Shown one piece after another: positions 48,880 to 57,322 of a stretch of 64,000 nucleotides of DNA. Origin of the DNA: PALSA-612 sp963773055 (GTDB taxonomy: Bacteria > Actinomycetota > Thermoleophilia > Gaiellales > Gaiellaceae); assembly GCA_963773055.1 (NCBI GenBank), contig CAVYZL010000006.1, forward strand, positions 1,240,001 to 1,304,000, read 5' to 3'. Position 1 is the first letter of the stretch. Each line of letters begins with the position of its first letter. The position numbers and the translations under genes are program-made. The notes under the pieces are model-generated. The model had not been told where the DNA came from and did not search any database. It was given only the letters and a program-made list of their open reading frames with translations.

Positions 48880-51408
48880 CTACGTGATCCGGAACCGGAC
48901 GACCCGCGTCACGGGGCCTCCGCCGGCCGCCGGCCAGGCCACGAGCCTGAGCGAATAGGCGCCGGCAGGCAGCTTTCTACCCTCCGGGTCGCGGCCCGTA
49001 AGGCCGAACGCATAGCGTCCCGGCAGCACGTCGCGGAGCCGTGCAAGCAGCCCGAGCTGGTGCTGCTGGTCGTCCCGGAGGAAGACGTCGAGACGGAGCA
49101 CGGGCTCGACGGCAGTGCGGCCGCCCTCACGGCTGATCGCGCCCACGCGGACCGCGAGCACGGCCGGCTGCAGATCCGAGCCCGGGAACGACCTGACGGA
49201 CAGCCGAGGCTTGCCGAGCAGATCCTTCGACACGGGGGCGAGGACGACGGTCAATGGGACGTCGACCGCCGTGCCGCCGCGCGGCTCGAGACGGAGCGTC
49301 CCGATCGCCGCCGGCGTACCGGTCAGCTCCACCGCCCACGCACGCAGACGGACTCGCGCGGCGCCTCCCGGCGCGAGCCGCAGACGCTTCGGTCGCGCCT
49401 CCACCGCGATGCCGCCGTCGGTCGGCAGCTTGGTCGTCAGGAAAACGGTCAGGGCGCGGGCCGACACATTCCGCACTGTCAGCCGCCGCCGCGCCTGCCA
49501 CCCGTCGCCGCCGCCGCGACCGAAGGAGATCGAGCTGACGGAGGGCACGAGCTCGACCGTCGCCGCCCGGCCCGGGTCGACGACGCCGGCGCCACCGGCC
49601 TCCGGCGGTGCTTTGAAGAGCGGCGCGGCCGTGCCGACGAGGGCGGCGCGCAGACCGGCGGCGTCGAGATCCGGCCTCGCCTCGGCGAGCCGTGCCGCGA
49701 CGCCGGCCACGACGGCCGTGGCGGCGCTCGAGCCGTTGACCCCCACGAACCTCGAGCTCCCGTTCACGTCCGCCCCGGGCGCCGCCGTCCCGATCGCGAC
49801 CCCGGGCGCCGAGACGTCGGGCTTGAGCTCGCCGCCAAACCCGAGCCCCCAGGACGAGAAGCCCGCCGGTCGAACCCTTACGCCGGCAGGCTCCTCACGG
49901 CCCGGCAGCACCGTCAGCCACACCGACTCGCCGCTCGCCGTCGCACGCGTGACGTCGCCGGCGAGCCCCGCCGGCGCCGACAGCACCGGAACGTCGCGCT
50001 TCGACGCGCCGTCGAGAATGCCCACGGGAAGCACGGCGCCACCGAGCAGCACGACCTCCGCCCCCGCACGGCCGGCGAGCGCGACTGCCTTTCTCGGCTG
50101 AGCGGCCGCCGGGACGACGACGGCACTACCGGCGACGCGGCTCGTGCCCCGCTTGTCGAAGAACGACGCGGTCGAGGCATCGTCGACGGCCACCAGTCGT
50201 AGCGTCGACTCGTGCGTCGGCGCATCCGAGGTGAGCAGAGGCAGTGGGCGGTTGAGGAGCCCGCGGAGCCCCGCTCGCACGCTCGCCGAGACGCGGGCGA
50301 CGGGGGGAGCGAGATCGACCGCCCCGACAGTCAGCGCGGCCGGCGCGCCGCCCGGGCCAGCGATGCTCCCGAATGCAGGACCGCCGGGGCCGTCGTTCCC
50401 CGCCGGGACGACGACGAGCGTGTCGAGGCTCACCGCGCCCGAAGCGGCGTGTGCGAGCGGGCCGTCGGCAAAGGCCGCGAAGGGCTCGGCGAGCGGGACG
50501 AGGGCGATCCGAGCGGCATCGTGGGCATCACCGTCGCGGTTCGGGTCCACGGCACGCTCGAGGCCTGCGATCACCTGATCGGTGCGCGCGAACTGGGCCC
50601 ACCGGCCGGACAGGTCACGCTGCCAGCCAGACACGCGGATCGGGAGCACCGCCACCTCGGGCGCCAGCCCCTGCGGGCGCCCCGGTGCGCCGAGCCCCGC
50701 GACGATGCCCGCCGTCTCGGTTCCGTGCGTCTCGAGCCGATCTCCGCCTGGACGCTGGTCGTAGCGCGCGGCCGCTCCGCCGTCGACGAGGTCGAAGCCC
50801 GGCAGCACGACGCCGTGGAGGAACGGCGAGGCGGGATCGACGGCCGTGTCGAGCAGCGCGACCGTGACACCGCGCCCTCGGTACTCGGCAAGCCCTGACG
50901 GCAGCGCGCTCCCGGTGGCGGCCGTCTGGCTGAGCCCGGCGGGGTACGCAGCCCGGACCGGGAACACGCCCTCGACGTCGGGCGAGCGCTCGAGCAGTGC
51001 GACGGCCCGAGGGTCGGCGATCGCCGAGAAGCCGTTGACGACGCGGGTGAACCGGAGATCGGGCTTCGCGATCACGCCCTTCGCGGCGATCTTCGCGAGA
51101 AACTGCTCCTGCCCCAAGAGTGCGGCCGACGTCCAGCGGCGCTCCTGCACGTCGGTCGCCGATCCGCCCGCGAGGCGAACACGGTCGGCGAGCGAGGGTG
51201 CGGCGAGCAGCACGATCACGCGCTGCCCCAGCGAGACTGCGGTGCGCGGCGTGCCGACGAGGCCCCGCCACGCCGAAGGGGCGAGGCGTGGAGTCGACGT
51301 CCCGACACTGGGCGAGCCCTCCGGCACCGTCACCGCGGCAATCGTGCCGCCGACCACGACGACGGCGACCGCAGCGGCGGCCAGGCTACGCGACAGCTGC
51401 ATAGGCAT
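48880..51408 (-). CDS. Exported subtilisin-family (S8) serine protease with C-terminal beta domains
   Basis: 842 aa. Signal peptide at residues 6-27, an N-terminal prodomain-like region, then the S8 catalytic domain with Asp in ALLDTAVDP (about 187), His in ETHGTETAGIVAG (about 228) and Ser in GVNGSSAATAVVAG (about 570; GSSA in place of GTSMA). About 200 residues C-terminal are Ig-like and Pro-rich. The ATG overlaps the end of tsaD by about 79 nt. Function: extracellular proteolysis, substrate unknown. Confidence 0.85.
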   Translation of the reverse strand: MPMQLSRSLAAAAVAVVVVGGTIAAVTVPEGSPSVGTSTPRLAPSAWRGLVGTPRTAVSLGQRVIVLLAAPSLADRVRLAGGSATDVQERRWTSAALLGQEQFLAKIAAKGVIAKPDLRFTRVVNGFSAIADPRAVALLERSPDVEGVFPVRAAYPAGLSQTAATGSALPSGLAEYRGRGVTVALLDTAVDPASPFLHGVVLPGFDLVDGGAAARYDQRPGGDRLETHGTETAGIVAGLGAPGRPQGLAPEVAVLPIRVSGWQRDLSGRWAQFARTDQVIAGLERAVDPNRDGDAHDAARIALVPLAEPFAAFADGPLAHAASGAVSLDTLVVVPAGNDGPGGPAFGSIAGPGGAPAALTVGAVDLAPPVARVSASVRAGLRGLLNRPLPLLTSDAPTHESTLRLVAVDDASTASFFDKRGTSRVAGSAVVVPAAAQPRKAVALAGRAGAEVVLLGGAVLPVGILDGASKRDVPVLSAPAGLAGDVTRATASGESVWLTVLPGREEPAGVRVRPAGFSSWGLGFGGELKPDVSAPGVAIGTAAPGADVNGSSRFVGVNGSSAATAVVAGVAARLAEARPDLDAAGLRAALVGTAAPLFKAPPEAGGAGVVDPGRAATVELVPSVSSISFGRGGGDGWQARRRLTVRNVSARALTVFLTTKLPTDGGIAVEARPKRLRLAPGGAARVRLRAWAVELTGTPAAIGTLRLEPRGGTAVDVPLTVVLAPVSKDLLGKPRLSVRSFPGSDLQPAVLAVRVGAISREGGRTAVEPVLRLDVFLRDDQQHQLGLLARLRDVLPGRYAFGLTGRDPEGRKLPAGAYSLRLVAWPAAGGGPVTRVVRFRIT

Positions 51409-52352
51409 CGAGGCGCGAGGTAGTCGCCGGGCTCGAGCGGCTCGACCCAGCGCGCAGCCGAGGCGATCATCGCGGCGTTGTCAGTGGCCAGCGCGAGCGG
51501 CGGGAACGCGGCGTCGGATAAGGCAGCTCGGAGCTCCGAGTTCGCGGCGACACCGCCGACAACGGCGACCTGGCCGGGCTCGAGACGGTCGACCGCGTCG
51601 CGGACACGGCCGACGAGCGCGGACACGATCGCCCGCTGATACGACGCTGCGAGATCCGCGCGCCGGCGCTCGAGCTCTGCGGCATCGAGGTCGCGCACGG
51701 CGTACAGCAGTGCTGTCTTCACGCCCGAGAAGGAGAAGTCGAGCCCGTCGACCCGCGCGACGGGAAACGTGAACGCCTCCGGGTCGCCACCTCGCGCCGC
51801 GTGGTCGAGCGCCGCGCCGCCCGGGTAGCCGAGCCCGAGGAGCCGCGCGCCCTTGTCGAACGCCTCCCCGGCCGCGTCGTCGAGCGTCGAGCCGAGCACC
51901 TCGTACGTGCCGTGATCGCGCACGTCGAACAGGATCGTGTGGCCGCCCGTCGCGAGCAGGCAGAGGAACGGCGGCTCCAGCGGGTCCGGCCGGAGGAAGA
52001 GCGAGGCGATATGCCCGTGCAGATGGTCGACCGGCGCGAGCGGGAGGCGGCGGCCCCAGGCGAGCCCCTTGGCCGCGGACAGGCCGACGAGCAGCGCGCC
52101 GATCAGGCCGGGGCCTTGCGTGACGGCGACGAGCTCCACGTCCTCGAGGGTCGCGCCGCCGTCGTCGAGCGCCTGCCGGACCACGGGTGTGAGCAGCTCG
52201 AGATGGCGTCGCGACGCGATCTCCGGCACGACGCCCCCGAACTGCCGGTGGAGATCCGCCTGCGACGCGACGATGTTCGCTCGGATCTCGCCGTCTCGCG
52301 TGACGAGGGCGGCGGCGGTCTCGTCGCAGGACGTCTCGATGCCGAGGATCAC
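51330..52352 (-). CDS. tsaD: tRNA N6-threonylcarbamoyladenosine synthase TsaD
   Basis: 340 aa, catalytic partner in t6A37 modification. ASKHA motifs: VILGIETSCDETAAALVTRD (1-20), Fe-binding His pair HLHGHIASLF (about 109-118), VAVTQGPGLIGALLVGLSAA, LLATGGHTILF, and VVGGVAANSELRAAL. The C-terminus extends about 25 residues past the usual end and overlaps the next gene; the true end may be slightly earlier. GTG overlaps the rimI stop. Confidence 0.94.
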   Translation of the reverse strand: MILGIETSCDETAAALVTRDGEIRANIVASQADLHRQFGGVVPEIASRRHLELLTPVVRQALDDGGATLEDVELVAVTQGPGLIGALLVGLSAAKGLAWGRRLPLAPVDHLHGHIASLFLRPDPLEPPFLCLLATGGHTILFDVRDHGTYEVLGSTLDDAAGEAFDKGARLLGLGYPGGAALDHAARGGDPEAFTFPVARVDGLDFSFSGVKTALLYAVRDLDAAELERRRADLAASYQRAIVSALVGRVRDAVDRLEPGQVAVVGGVAANSELRAALSDAAFPPLALATDNAAMIASAARWVEPLEPGDYLAPRCLCSCRVAWPPLRSPSSWSAARLPR

Positions 52353-52822
52353 GAGACGGACGCCTCCGGCACCGCCTCGCGCCACATGATCACGGCGTCC
52401 TCGCGGTTGTCCGTGTAGTACCCCCGGCGGACTCCCTGCGCGCGGAAGCCGACTGTCTCGTACAGCTGGATCGCGGCGTCGTTGGACGCCCGAACCTCGA
52501 GCGTGAACCCGCGCCGCGCCTCGTCGCGGGTGCGCGCGAAGAGCTCTTCGAGCAGCTGCCTCGCGATGCCCTGCCTACGCCTCTCCTCGTCGACGACGAG
52601 GTTCATCACGTGCCACGCGTCGACATAGCGCGACACGATCAGGTAGCCGACGAGCCGATCCGTGCCAGGCTCGAACGAGCCTAGGCACACAGACGTCGGC
52701 TTGACGATCTCCCCCGCGAACATCGCCGGAGACCATGGCGCCGGCATCGCCGCTCGCTCGATGGCGTCGATCGCGTCGACGTCGCCGAGCGCGAGCGGGC
52801 GAATCTCGACGTCGGCGCTCAC
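52349..52822 (-). CDS. rimI: Ribosomal-protein-alanine N-acetyltransferase RimI
   Basis: 157 aa GNAT enzyme. Acetyl-CoA site VVDEERRRQGIARQLLEELF (about 79-98), LEVRASNDAAIQLYETVGF and GYYTDNREDAVIM at the end. RimI acetylates S18 and other N-termini and is routinely found between tsaB and tsaD. Both ends overlap neighbours by 4 nt. Confidence 0.93.
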   Translation of the reverse strand: MSADVEIRPLALGDVDAIDAIERAAMPAPWSPAMFAGEIVKPTSVCLGSFEPGTDRLVGYLIVSRYVDAWHVMNLVVDEERRRQGIARQLLEELFARTRDEARRGFTLEVRASNDAAIQLYETVGFRAQGVRRGYYTDNREDAVIMWREAVPEASVS

Positions 52823-53415
52823 ACCGAGACCTTCGCGTCGGGCGCGCGCACGTAGACCGGCTCGAGGAGGTCGGAAGCGGCGAGGCCGTCGGAGAGCGAC
52901 GCGTGCAGCCGCGCCCACGGGAGGTGCGAGGCGCTGTCGTCCGGCGGCACCTCGGCGCCGGCGGCTTCCAGAGCGGCGCGGTACCGCAGGGCGCCGTCCC
53001 CGACGCACGGCGTGCGCGGCTCGATCTCCAAGTCACTCGCGCGGAGCGCGACCGGCTCGCCGTCGACGAGCGTGAAGACCTCCCGGCGTCCGGCGTCGAT
53101 CACGGGCACGGCGCCAGGCGTGCCGGCGGCAAGCGCAGCGAGCGTCGAGACGCCGACGGCGGGACGGTCGAGCGCGAGCGCGAGCCCGCGTGCCGCGGCG
53201 ATGCCGATCCGTACGCCGGTAAAGCTGCCCGGCCCGGTGCCGACGACGATGCGCTCGAGATCGGCGAGTTCGACGCCCGCCTCTGCCATCAGCTCGCGCC
53301 CGTCGAGGAGCACACGCCTCGCCTGCGAGCGGCGCTCGCCGAGGACGGGCCCGTCACGGACGAGCGCGACCGTCGCCACGTGGGTGGCGGTGTCGAAGGC
53401 CAGGATCGAGCCCAT
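52819..53415 (-). CDS. tsaB: tRNA threonylcarbamoyladenosine complex protein TsaB
   Basis: 198 aa, inactive ASKHA partner of TsaD. SILAFDTATHVATVALVRDG at the start and IVVGTGPGSFTGVRIGIAAA (about residues 56-75) are the family markers. Works with TsaC, TsaD and TsaE for t6A. Start ATG at 53415; stop overlaps the rimI GTG; tsaE stops 7 nt upstream of this start. Confidence 0.94.
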   Translation of the reverse strand: MGSILAFDTATHVATVALVRDGPVLGERRSQARRVLLDGRELMAEAGVELADLERIVVGTGPGSFTGVRIGIAAARGLALALDRPAVGVSTLAALAAGTPGAVPVIDAGRREVFTLVDGEPVALRASDLEIEPRTPCVGDGALRYRAALEAAGAEVPPDDSASHLPWARLHASLSDGLAASDLLEPVYVRAPDAKVSV

Positions 53416-53422
53416 GTGCGCG

Positions 53423-53869
53423 TCAGCGTAGCCCGGCGAGCAGCGCGTCCTCGTCGCTCTCGACCGTGATCTCGCGAGCGCCGTCGCCGGCATGCGCGAG
53501 CGTCACGCGCAGACGAAACGGCGGCAGCCGGCCTGCACCGTGCTCCGGCCACTCGACGAACACGATCGCGTCCTCGAAATATGGCGCGAGCGCGGCCCAA
53601 TCGGCGTCCGAGAGCGCATCGACACGATAGAGGTCAAGGTGCGAGACGGACGGCTCCACGCCGTAGCGGTGCGCCAGCGTGTACGTCGGGCTCGTCACGC
53701 GACCTTCTATACCGAGCGCGCGGCACGCCCCGCGGACGAGCGTCGTCTTCCCGCTCCCGAGCTCACCGGAGACCGCGACGACGTCGCCCGGCCGAAGCAG
53801 CGCGGCCAGGCGCGCGCCGACGGCCTCGGTCGTCTCGGGGCTGTCAGAGAAGAACGTGTGCGGGCTCAG
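53423..53869 (-). CDS. tsaE: tRNA threonylcarbamoyladenosine ATPase TsaE (CTG start)
   Basis: 148 aa P-loop ATPase of t6A synthesis. Walker A VSGELGSGKTTLVRGACRAL (about residues 33-52), then TSPTYTLAHRYG and LDLYRV with Asp for Mg, and FVEWPEHG. No ATG/GTG/TTG precedes the P-loop in frame. CTG at 53869 overlaps the UDG stop as CTGA, the form used for coupled genes here, so CTG is proposed. The shorter GTG start at 53698 would delete Walker A. Confidence 0.88.
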   Translation of the reverse strand: MSPHTFFSDSPETTEAVGARLAALLRPGDVVAVSGELGSGKTTLVRGACRALGIEGRVTSPTYTLAHRYGVEPSVSHLDLYRVDALSDADWAALAPYFEDAIVFVEWPEHGAGRLPPFRLRVTLAHAGDGAREITVESDEDALLAGLR

Positions 53870-54531
53870 AACAGGCCGAGCTGGACGACCGGCTCCGGCG
53901 CGGGCTCGGGCTCCGGCGGTGCATCCGCTTCGTCGCGCGCAGCGGCTGCGCTCGCTCGCGCGAACAGGTCGGGCAAGCGAGCGAAGTCCTCCTCGAGCAC
54001 GGCGAGCATGCTCGGCGTGTACAGCGCGGCCGCCGGGTGGTAGAGCGGATAGAGCAGCACCGGTCGGCCGCCGAGGACGACGTCCTGTGGCTGCCCGTGC
54101 ACGCGAGTGATGCCCGTCTGCTTGCCCGACAGGAGCTTGGTCGCGAAGTTGCCGAGCGTCGCCACGACGCGGGGCTCGATCAGCTCGATCTGCCGGAAGA
54201 GATAGGGCTCACACGACTGGATCTCGTCGGGCACGGGGTCGCGGTTGCCGGGCGGGCGGCACTTGAGCACGTTCGCGATGTAGACGTCTGCGCGCGTCAG
54301 CCCGATTCCCGCGAGCAGCTTGTCGAGGAGCTTCCCGGCCTGGCCGACGAACGGGTAGCCCTGCTTGTCCTCGTGGAAGCCGGGCGCTTCGCCGACGAAC
54401 ATCAGGTCGGCGTTCGCATCACCGACGCCGAAGACGACCTGCGTGCGGCCTTCGGCAAGACGGCAGCGTGTGCAACCGGATGCTTCCCCTGCGAGCTGCT
54501 CGAGCCGGGCGAGACGTTCCGCGACGTCCAT
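53866..54531 (-). CDS. Family 4 (thermostable-type) uracil-DNA glycosylase
   Basis: 221 aa 4Fe-4S enzyme that removes uracil from DNA. ASGCTRCRLAEGRTQVVFGV supplies the first Cys pair, FVGEAPGFHEDKQGYPFVGQ is the catalytic/uracil pocket, NVLKCRPPGNRDPVPDEIQSC gives the other Cys ligands, and LYPLYHPAAALY the His loop. The tail is Ala/Glu/Pro-rich. Start ATG 8 nt after TACACT. First gene of the run udg-tsaE-tsaB-rimI-tsaD. Confidence 0.92.
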   Translation of the reverse strand: MDVAERLARLEQLAGEASGCTRCRLAEGRTQVVFGVGDANADLMFVGEAPGFHEDKQGYPFVGQAGKLLDKLLAGIGLTRADVYIANVLKCRPPGNRDPVPDEIQSCEPYLFRQIELIEPRVVATLGNFATKLLSGKQTGITRVHGQPQDVVLGGRPVLLYPLYHPAAALYTPSMLAVLEEDFARLPDLFARASAAAARDEADAPPEPEPAPEPVVQLGLF

Positions 54532-54539
54532 CCACGGCC

Positions 54540-54545
54540 AGTGTA
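54540..54545 (-). promoter_or_regulatory. -10-like TACACT before the UDG/tsa run
   Basis: TACACT ends 8 nt before the ATG at 54531 and would serve the whole udg-tsaE-tsaB-rimI-tsaD unit. Confidence 0.45.
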
Positions 54546-54676
54546 GGTGCGTTCGCGGACAGACGAGAGGACCGCCATTCGAGGCAGGTCGCGACCGCGA
54601 GGCCCTCGGCCGCAGCCGCCCTCCCCCGCCTCGGTTCCGCCGAGAACCGCCTGCCCGCCAAACCCCCTGGGAAGGT

Positions 54677-54886
54677 CTAGTGACCGCAGCCGCAGGAGCC
54701 GCCGCAACAGCCGCCGGCGCCGCCGCCGAAGCTCGGCTGCGGCGAGCTGCCGTGCGCGGTGAAGACCGACAGCTGGCGAAGGACGTTCGCACTGCCGCAA
54801 TCCGGGCAGTCCGGCTCCTCGCCGTTCCGCACGAGCTCCTCGAAGTGCGACTCGCACGTCATGCACGCGTATTCGTAGATCGGCAC
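54677..54886 (-). CDS. FmdB-family zinc-ribbon protein
   Basis: 69 aa. MPIYEYACMTCESHFEELV and DCPDCGSANVLRQLS give the two CxxC knuckles of the FmdB putative regulatory fold, followed by a Gly/Cys-rich tail (GGCCGGSCGCGH). Function unknown; named after an amidase-operon regulator. GTG start 6 nt after TAGACT. Confidence 0.88.
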   Translation of the reverse strand: MPIYEYACMTCESHFEELVRNGEEPDCPDCGSANVLRQLSVFTAHGSSPQPSFGGGAGGCCGGSCGCGH

Positions 54887-54892
54887 GCCCCC

Positions 54893-54898
54893 AGTCTA
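54893..54898 (-). promoter_or_regulatory. -10-like TAGACT before the FmdB-like gene
   Basis: TAGACT ends 6 nt before the GTG at 54886. Confidence 0.45.
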
Positions 54899-55002
54899 CG
54901 ACCTGGGAGGGTTTGGCCGAAACAGTGACTGAGTTGCTCCGCCAAGCCCTCCTGGCGCTACACTCGCGTCGGCCCGGTATCCGCTACGGAACTGGAGCAG
55001 CG

Positions 55003-55665
55003 ATGTTCGAGACGATCACGGTAATCGGCGCCGGCGGGCGTGCCGGCTCGGCAATTGCCGCCCGCCTGCGCGAACGCGGTCTCCAGCTCCGCGACGAGGG
55101 GAGCGACCTCGTCCTCCTCTGCGTGCCGGACGGCGCGATCGCCGAGGTCGCGTCGCTCGTCGAGCCGGGGCCGTGGGTCGCGCACGTGAGCGGAGCGACG
55201 CCGCTCGCAGCGCTGGCCCCGCACGAGCGCCGCTTCAGCGTCCACCCGCTCCAGACGCTCGTTACCGGCCGCGGCCCCGAGCAGCTGGACGGCGCGTACG
55301 CGGCCGTGACCGGGGAGAACGACGACGCGCGCGCGCGCGGCACCTGGCTCGCCAGGACGCTCGGCCTCGAGCCGTTCGACCTCGACGACGACGCGCGAAC
55401 GCTGTACCACGCGGGCGCCGTCATCGCGTCGAACTACCTCGTCACGCTCTACCGCTCGGCTACGAGCCTGTTCGAGGAGGCGGGGGCGCCGCCCGAAGCG
55501 CTCGTCCCGCTCATGCGCCGCACGATCGAGAACGGCTTCGAGCTGACCGGGCCGATCGCGCGCGGCGACTGGGCGACAGTCGATGCGCATCTCGCAGCGC
55601 TCCACGACGAGCATCCCGAGCTCGAGCCGATGTACCGCGTGCTCGCGGAGACGACGGCGCCGTGA
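55003..55665 (+). CDS. Rossmann/DUF2520 protein, predicted ketopantoate reductase (PanG type)
   Basis: 220 aa. N-terminal NADP Rossmann loop ETITVIGAGGRAGSAIAARL (about residues 3-22) and a DUF2520 domain (LYHAGAVIASNYLVTLYRSA, about 135-154). DUF2520 proteins include PanG, an alternative ketopantoate reductase. Here it is translationally coupled to panC and panB, and no panE is visible, so it probably supplies pantoate between PanB and PanC. ATG at 55003 has GGAGCAG upstream. Specificity is inferred from context. Confidence 0.75.
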   Translation: MFETITVIGAGGRAGSAIAARLRERGLQLRDEGSDLVLLCVPDGAIAEVASLVEPGPWVAHVSGATPLAALAPHERRFSVHPLQTLVTGRGPEQLDGAYAAVTGENDDARARGTWLARTLGLEPFDLDDDARTLYHAGAVIASNYLVTLYRSATSLFEEAGAPPEALVPLMRRTIENGFELTGPIARGDWATVDAHLAALHDEHPELEPMYRVLAETTAP

Positions 55666-56435
55666 ACGTCGTCCGGACGATCGCCGAGGCGCGGGCCGCT
55701 CTCGCCGGCAGAGATGCGCGGCGGGTCGGGCTTGTGCCGACGATGGGCGCCTTCCACGCTGGGCATCTGGCGCTCTTCGCGGCAGCCCGCGCCGAATGCG
55801 ACTTCGTCGTCGTCAGCCTGTTCGTCAACCCGGCGCAGTTCGGCGACGACGCCGACCTCGCGGCATACCCGCGCGACGAGGCGCGCGACCTCGCGGCAGC
55901 GGAGACTGCGGGCGTCGACGTCGTCTTCGCACCGCCGGTGGAGGAGATGTACCCGCCGGGCTTCCAGACCTGGGTCGACGTCATGGAGCTCGGCGCGATC
56001 CTCGAAGGAGAGCACCGACCGGGCCACTTCCGCAGCGTCGCCACCGTCTGCCTGAAGCTGTTCACGATCATCCGCCCGGACGTCGTCTTCTTCGGCCAGA
56101 AGGACGCGCAGCAGGTGGAGGTGATCCGCCGCCTGATCCGCGACCTCGCGCTGCCGATCGAGCTCCGCGTCGTCGCCACCGTGCGCGACGGCGACGGCCT
56201 CGCGCTCTCCTCGCGGAACGCAGCGCTGTCGCCGGACGAGCGCCGCGCTGCGCTTGCGCTCCCGGACGCGCTCGCGACGAAGGACGTGGCCGCGGCGCGC
56301 GAGCGCCTGAACGGGCTCGACGTCGACTACGTCGAGATCGCTCCTTTCGACCCACCCGTGCTCGCCGCCGCAATCCGCGTCGGTGAGACCCGGCTGATCG
56401 ACAACGTCCCCATCGATACGGAGGTGCCTGCATGA
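55662..56435 (+). CDS. panC: Pantothenate synthetase
   Basis: 257 aa. Joins pantoate and beta-alanine with ATP. GLVPTMGAFHAGHLALFAAA (about 23-42) with the HIGH-like loop, VVVSLFVNPAQFG, FFGQKDAQQVEVIRRLI, and LALSSRNAALS in place of KMSKS. GTG overlaps the preceding stop; stop overlaps panB start. Slightly shorter than usual (about 280). Confidence 0.95.
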   Translation: MNVVRTIAEARAALAGRDARRVGLVPTMGAFHAGHLALFAAARAECDFVVVSLFVNPAQFGDDADLAAYPRDEARDLAAAETAGVDVVFAPPVEEMYPPGFQTWVDVMELGAILEGEHRPGHFRSVATVCLKLFTIIRPDVVFFGQKDAQQVEVIRRLIRDLALPIELRVVATVRDGDGLALSSRNAALSPDERRAALALPDALATKDVAAARERLNGLDVDYVEIAPFDPPVLAAAIRVGETRLIDNVPIDTEVPA

Positions 56436-57322
56436 GCACGCGACCCCGCAAGCCCGGCCCGGCCACGCCCGCACCCGGCAAGCTCCCGCTCACGGAGCTC
56501 GCCGAGATGAAGCGGAGAGGACAGAAGATCGTCATGGTCACCGCGTACGACGCTCCCGGCGGTCGCATCGCGGACGAGGCCGGCGTCGACATCGTGCTCG
56601 TTGGCGACTCGGCTGCGATGACGGTGCTCGGACACTCGTCGACCGTCCCCGCGACGATGGACGAGATGATCGTGCTCACGCGCGCCGTCACGCGTGGCGC
56701 GCAGCGGCCGCTCGTCGTCGCCGACATGCCGTTCGGGTCCTTCCAGGTCTCGGATGAGTCGGCGATCGAGAACGCGGTTCGCTTCGTCAAGGAAGCCGGA
56801 GCCGACGCGGTCAAGATCGAGGGCGCCGGCCCGATGCTCTCCCGTGCGCGGGCGCTCGTCGGCGCCGGGATCCCCGTCATGGGACACATCGGGCTCACGC
56901 CGCAGTCGGCAACGATGCTCGGCGGGTTCAAGGCCCAGGGGCGGACGGCGGAGAAGGCGCGGCAGCTCCACGAGGACGCACTCGCGCTCGAAGCGGAGGG
57001 CTGCTTCGCGATCGTCCTCGAGTGCGTGCCGCCGCCCGTCGCCGCGCGCATCACAGCCGCGCTCACGATCCCGACGATCGGCATCGGGGCGGGGCCGGAG
57101 TGCGACGGCCAGGTGCTCGTGTGGCATGACCTGCTCGGGCTCTACTCGGGCACCGTTCCGCGGTTCGTCAAGCGCTACGCGGATCTTGCGACCGCAGCGC
57201 GCGAGGCTCTCGAGGAGTACGCCGGCGACGTGCGCAGCGGCGCCTTCCCGGAGGAACAGCACACGTACGCGATCCCGGAGGCCGAGCTCGCGCTCTTCGA
57301 AGCGGAGGTCGCAGCTCGCTAG
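56432..57322 (+). CDS. panB: 3-methyl-2-oxobutanoate hydroxymethyltransferase
   Basis: 296 aa TIM-barrel enzyme making ketopantoate. KIVMVTAYDAPGGRIADEAG, VDIVLVGDSAAMTVLGHSST (metal Asp), VKEAGADAVKIEGAG (catalytic/substrate Lys and Glu) and GHIGLTPQSATMLGGFKAQG. ATG overlaps the panC stop. Gene order DUF2520-panC-panB gives all steps from ketoisovalerate to pantothenate except aspartate decarboxylation. Confidence 0.96.
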   Translation: MSTRPRKPGPATPAPGKLPLTELAEMKRRGQKIVMVTAYDAPGGRIADEAGVDIVLVGDSAAMTVLGHSSTVPATMDEMIVLTRAVTRGAQRPLVVADMPFGSFQVSDESAIENAVRFVKEAGADAVKIEGAGPMLSRARALVGAGIPVMGHIGLTPQSATMLGGFKAQGRTAEKARQLHEDALALEAEGCFAIVLECVPPPVAARITAALTIPTIGIGAGPECDGQVLVWHDLLGLYSGTVPRFVKRYADLATAAREALEEYAGDVRSGAFPEEQHTYAIPEAELALFEAEVAAR

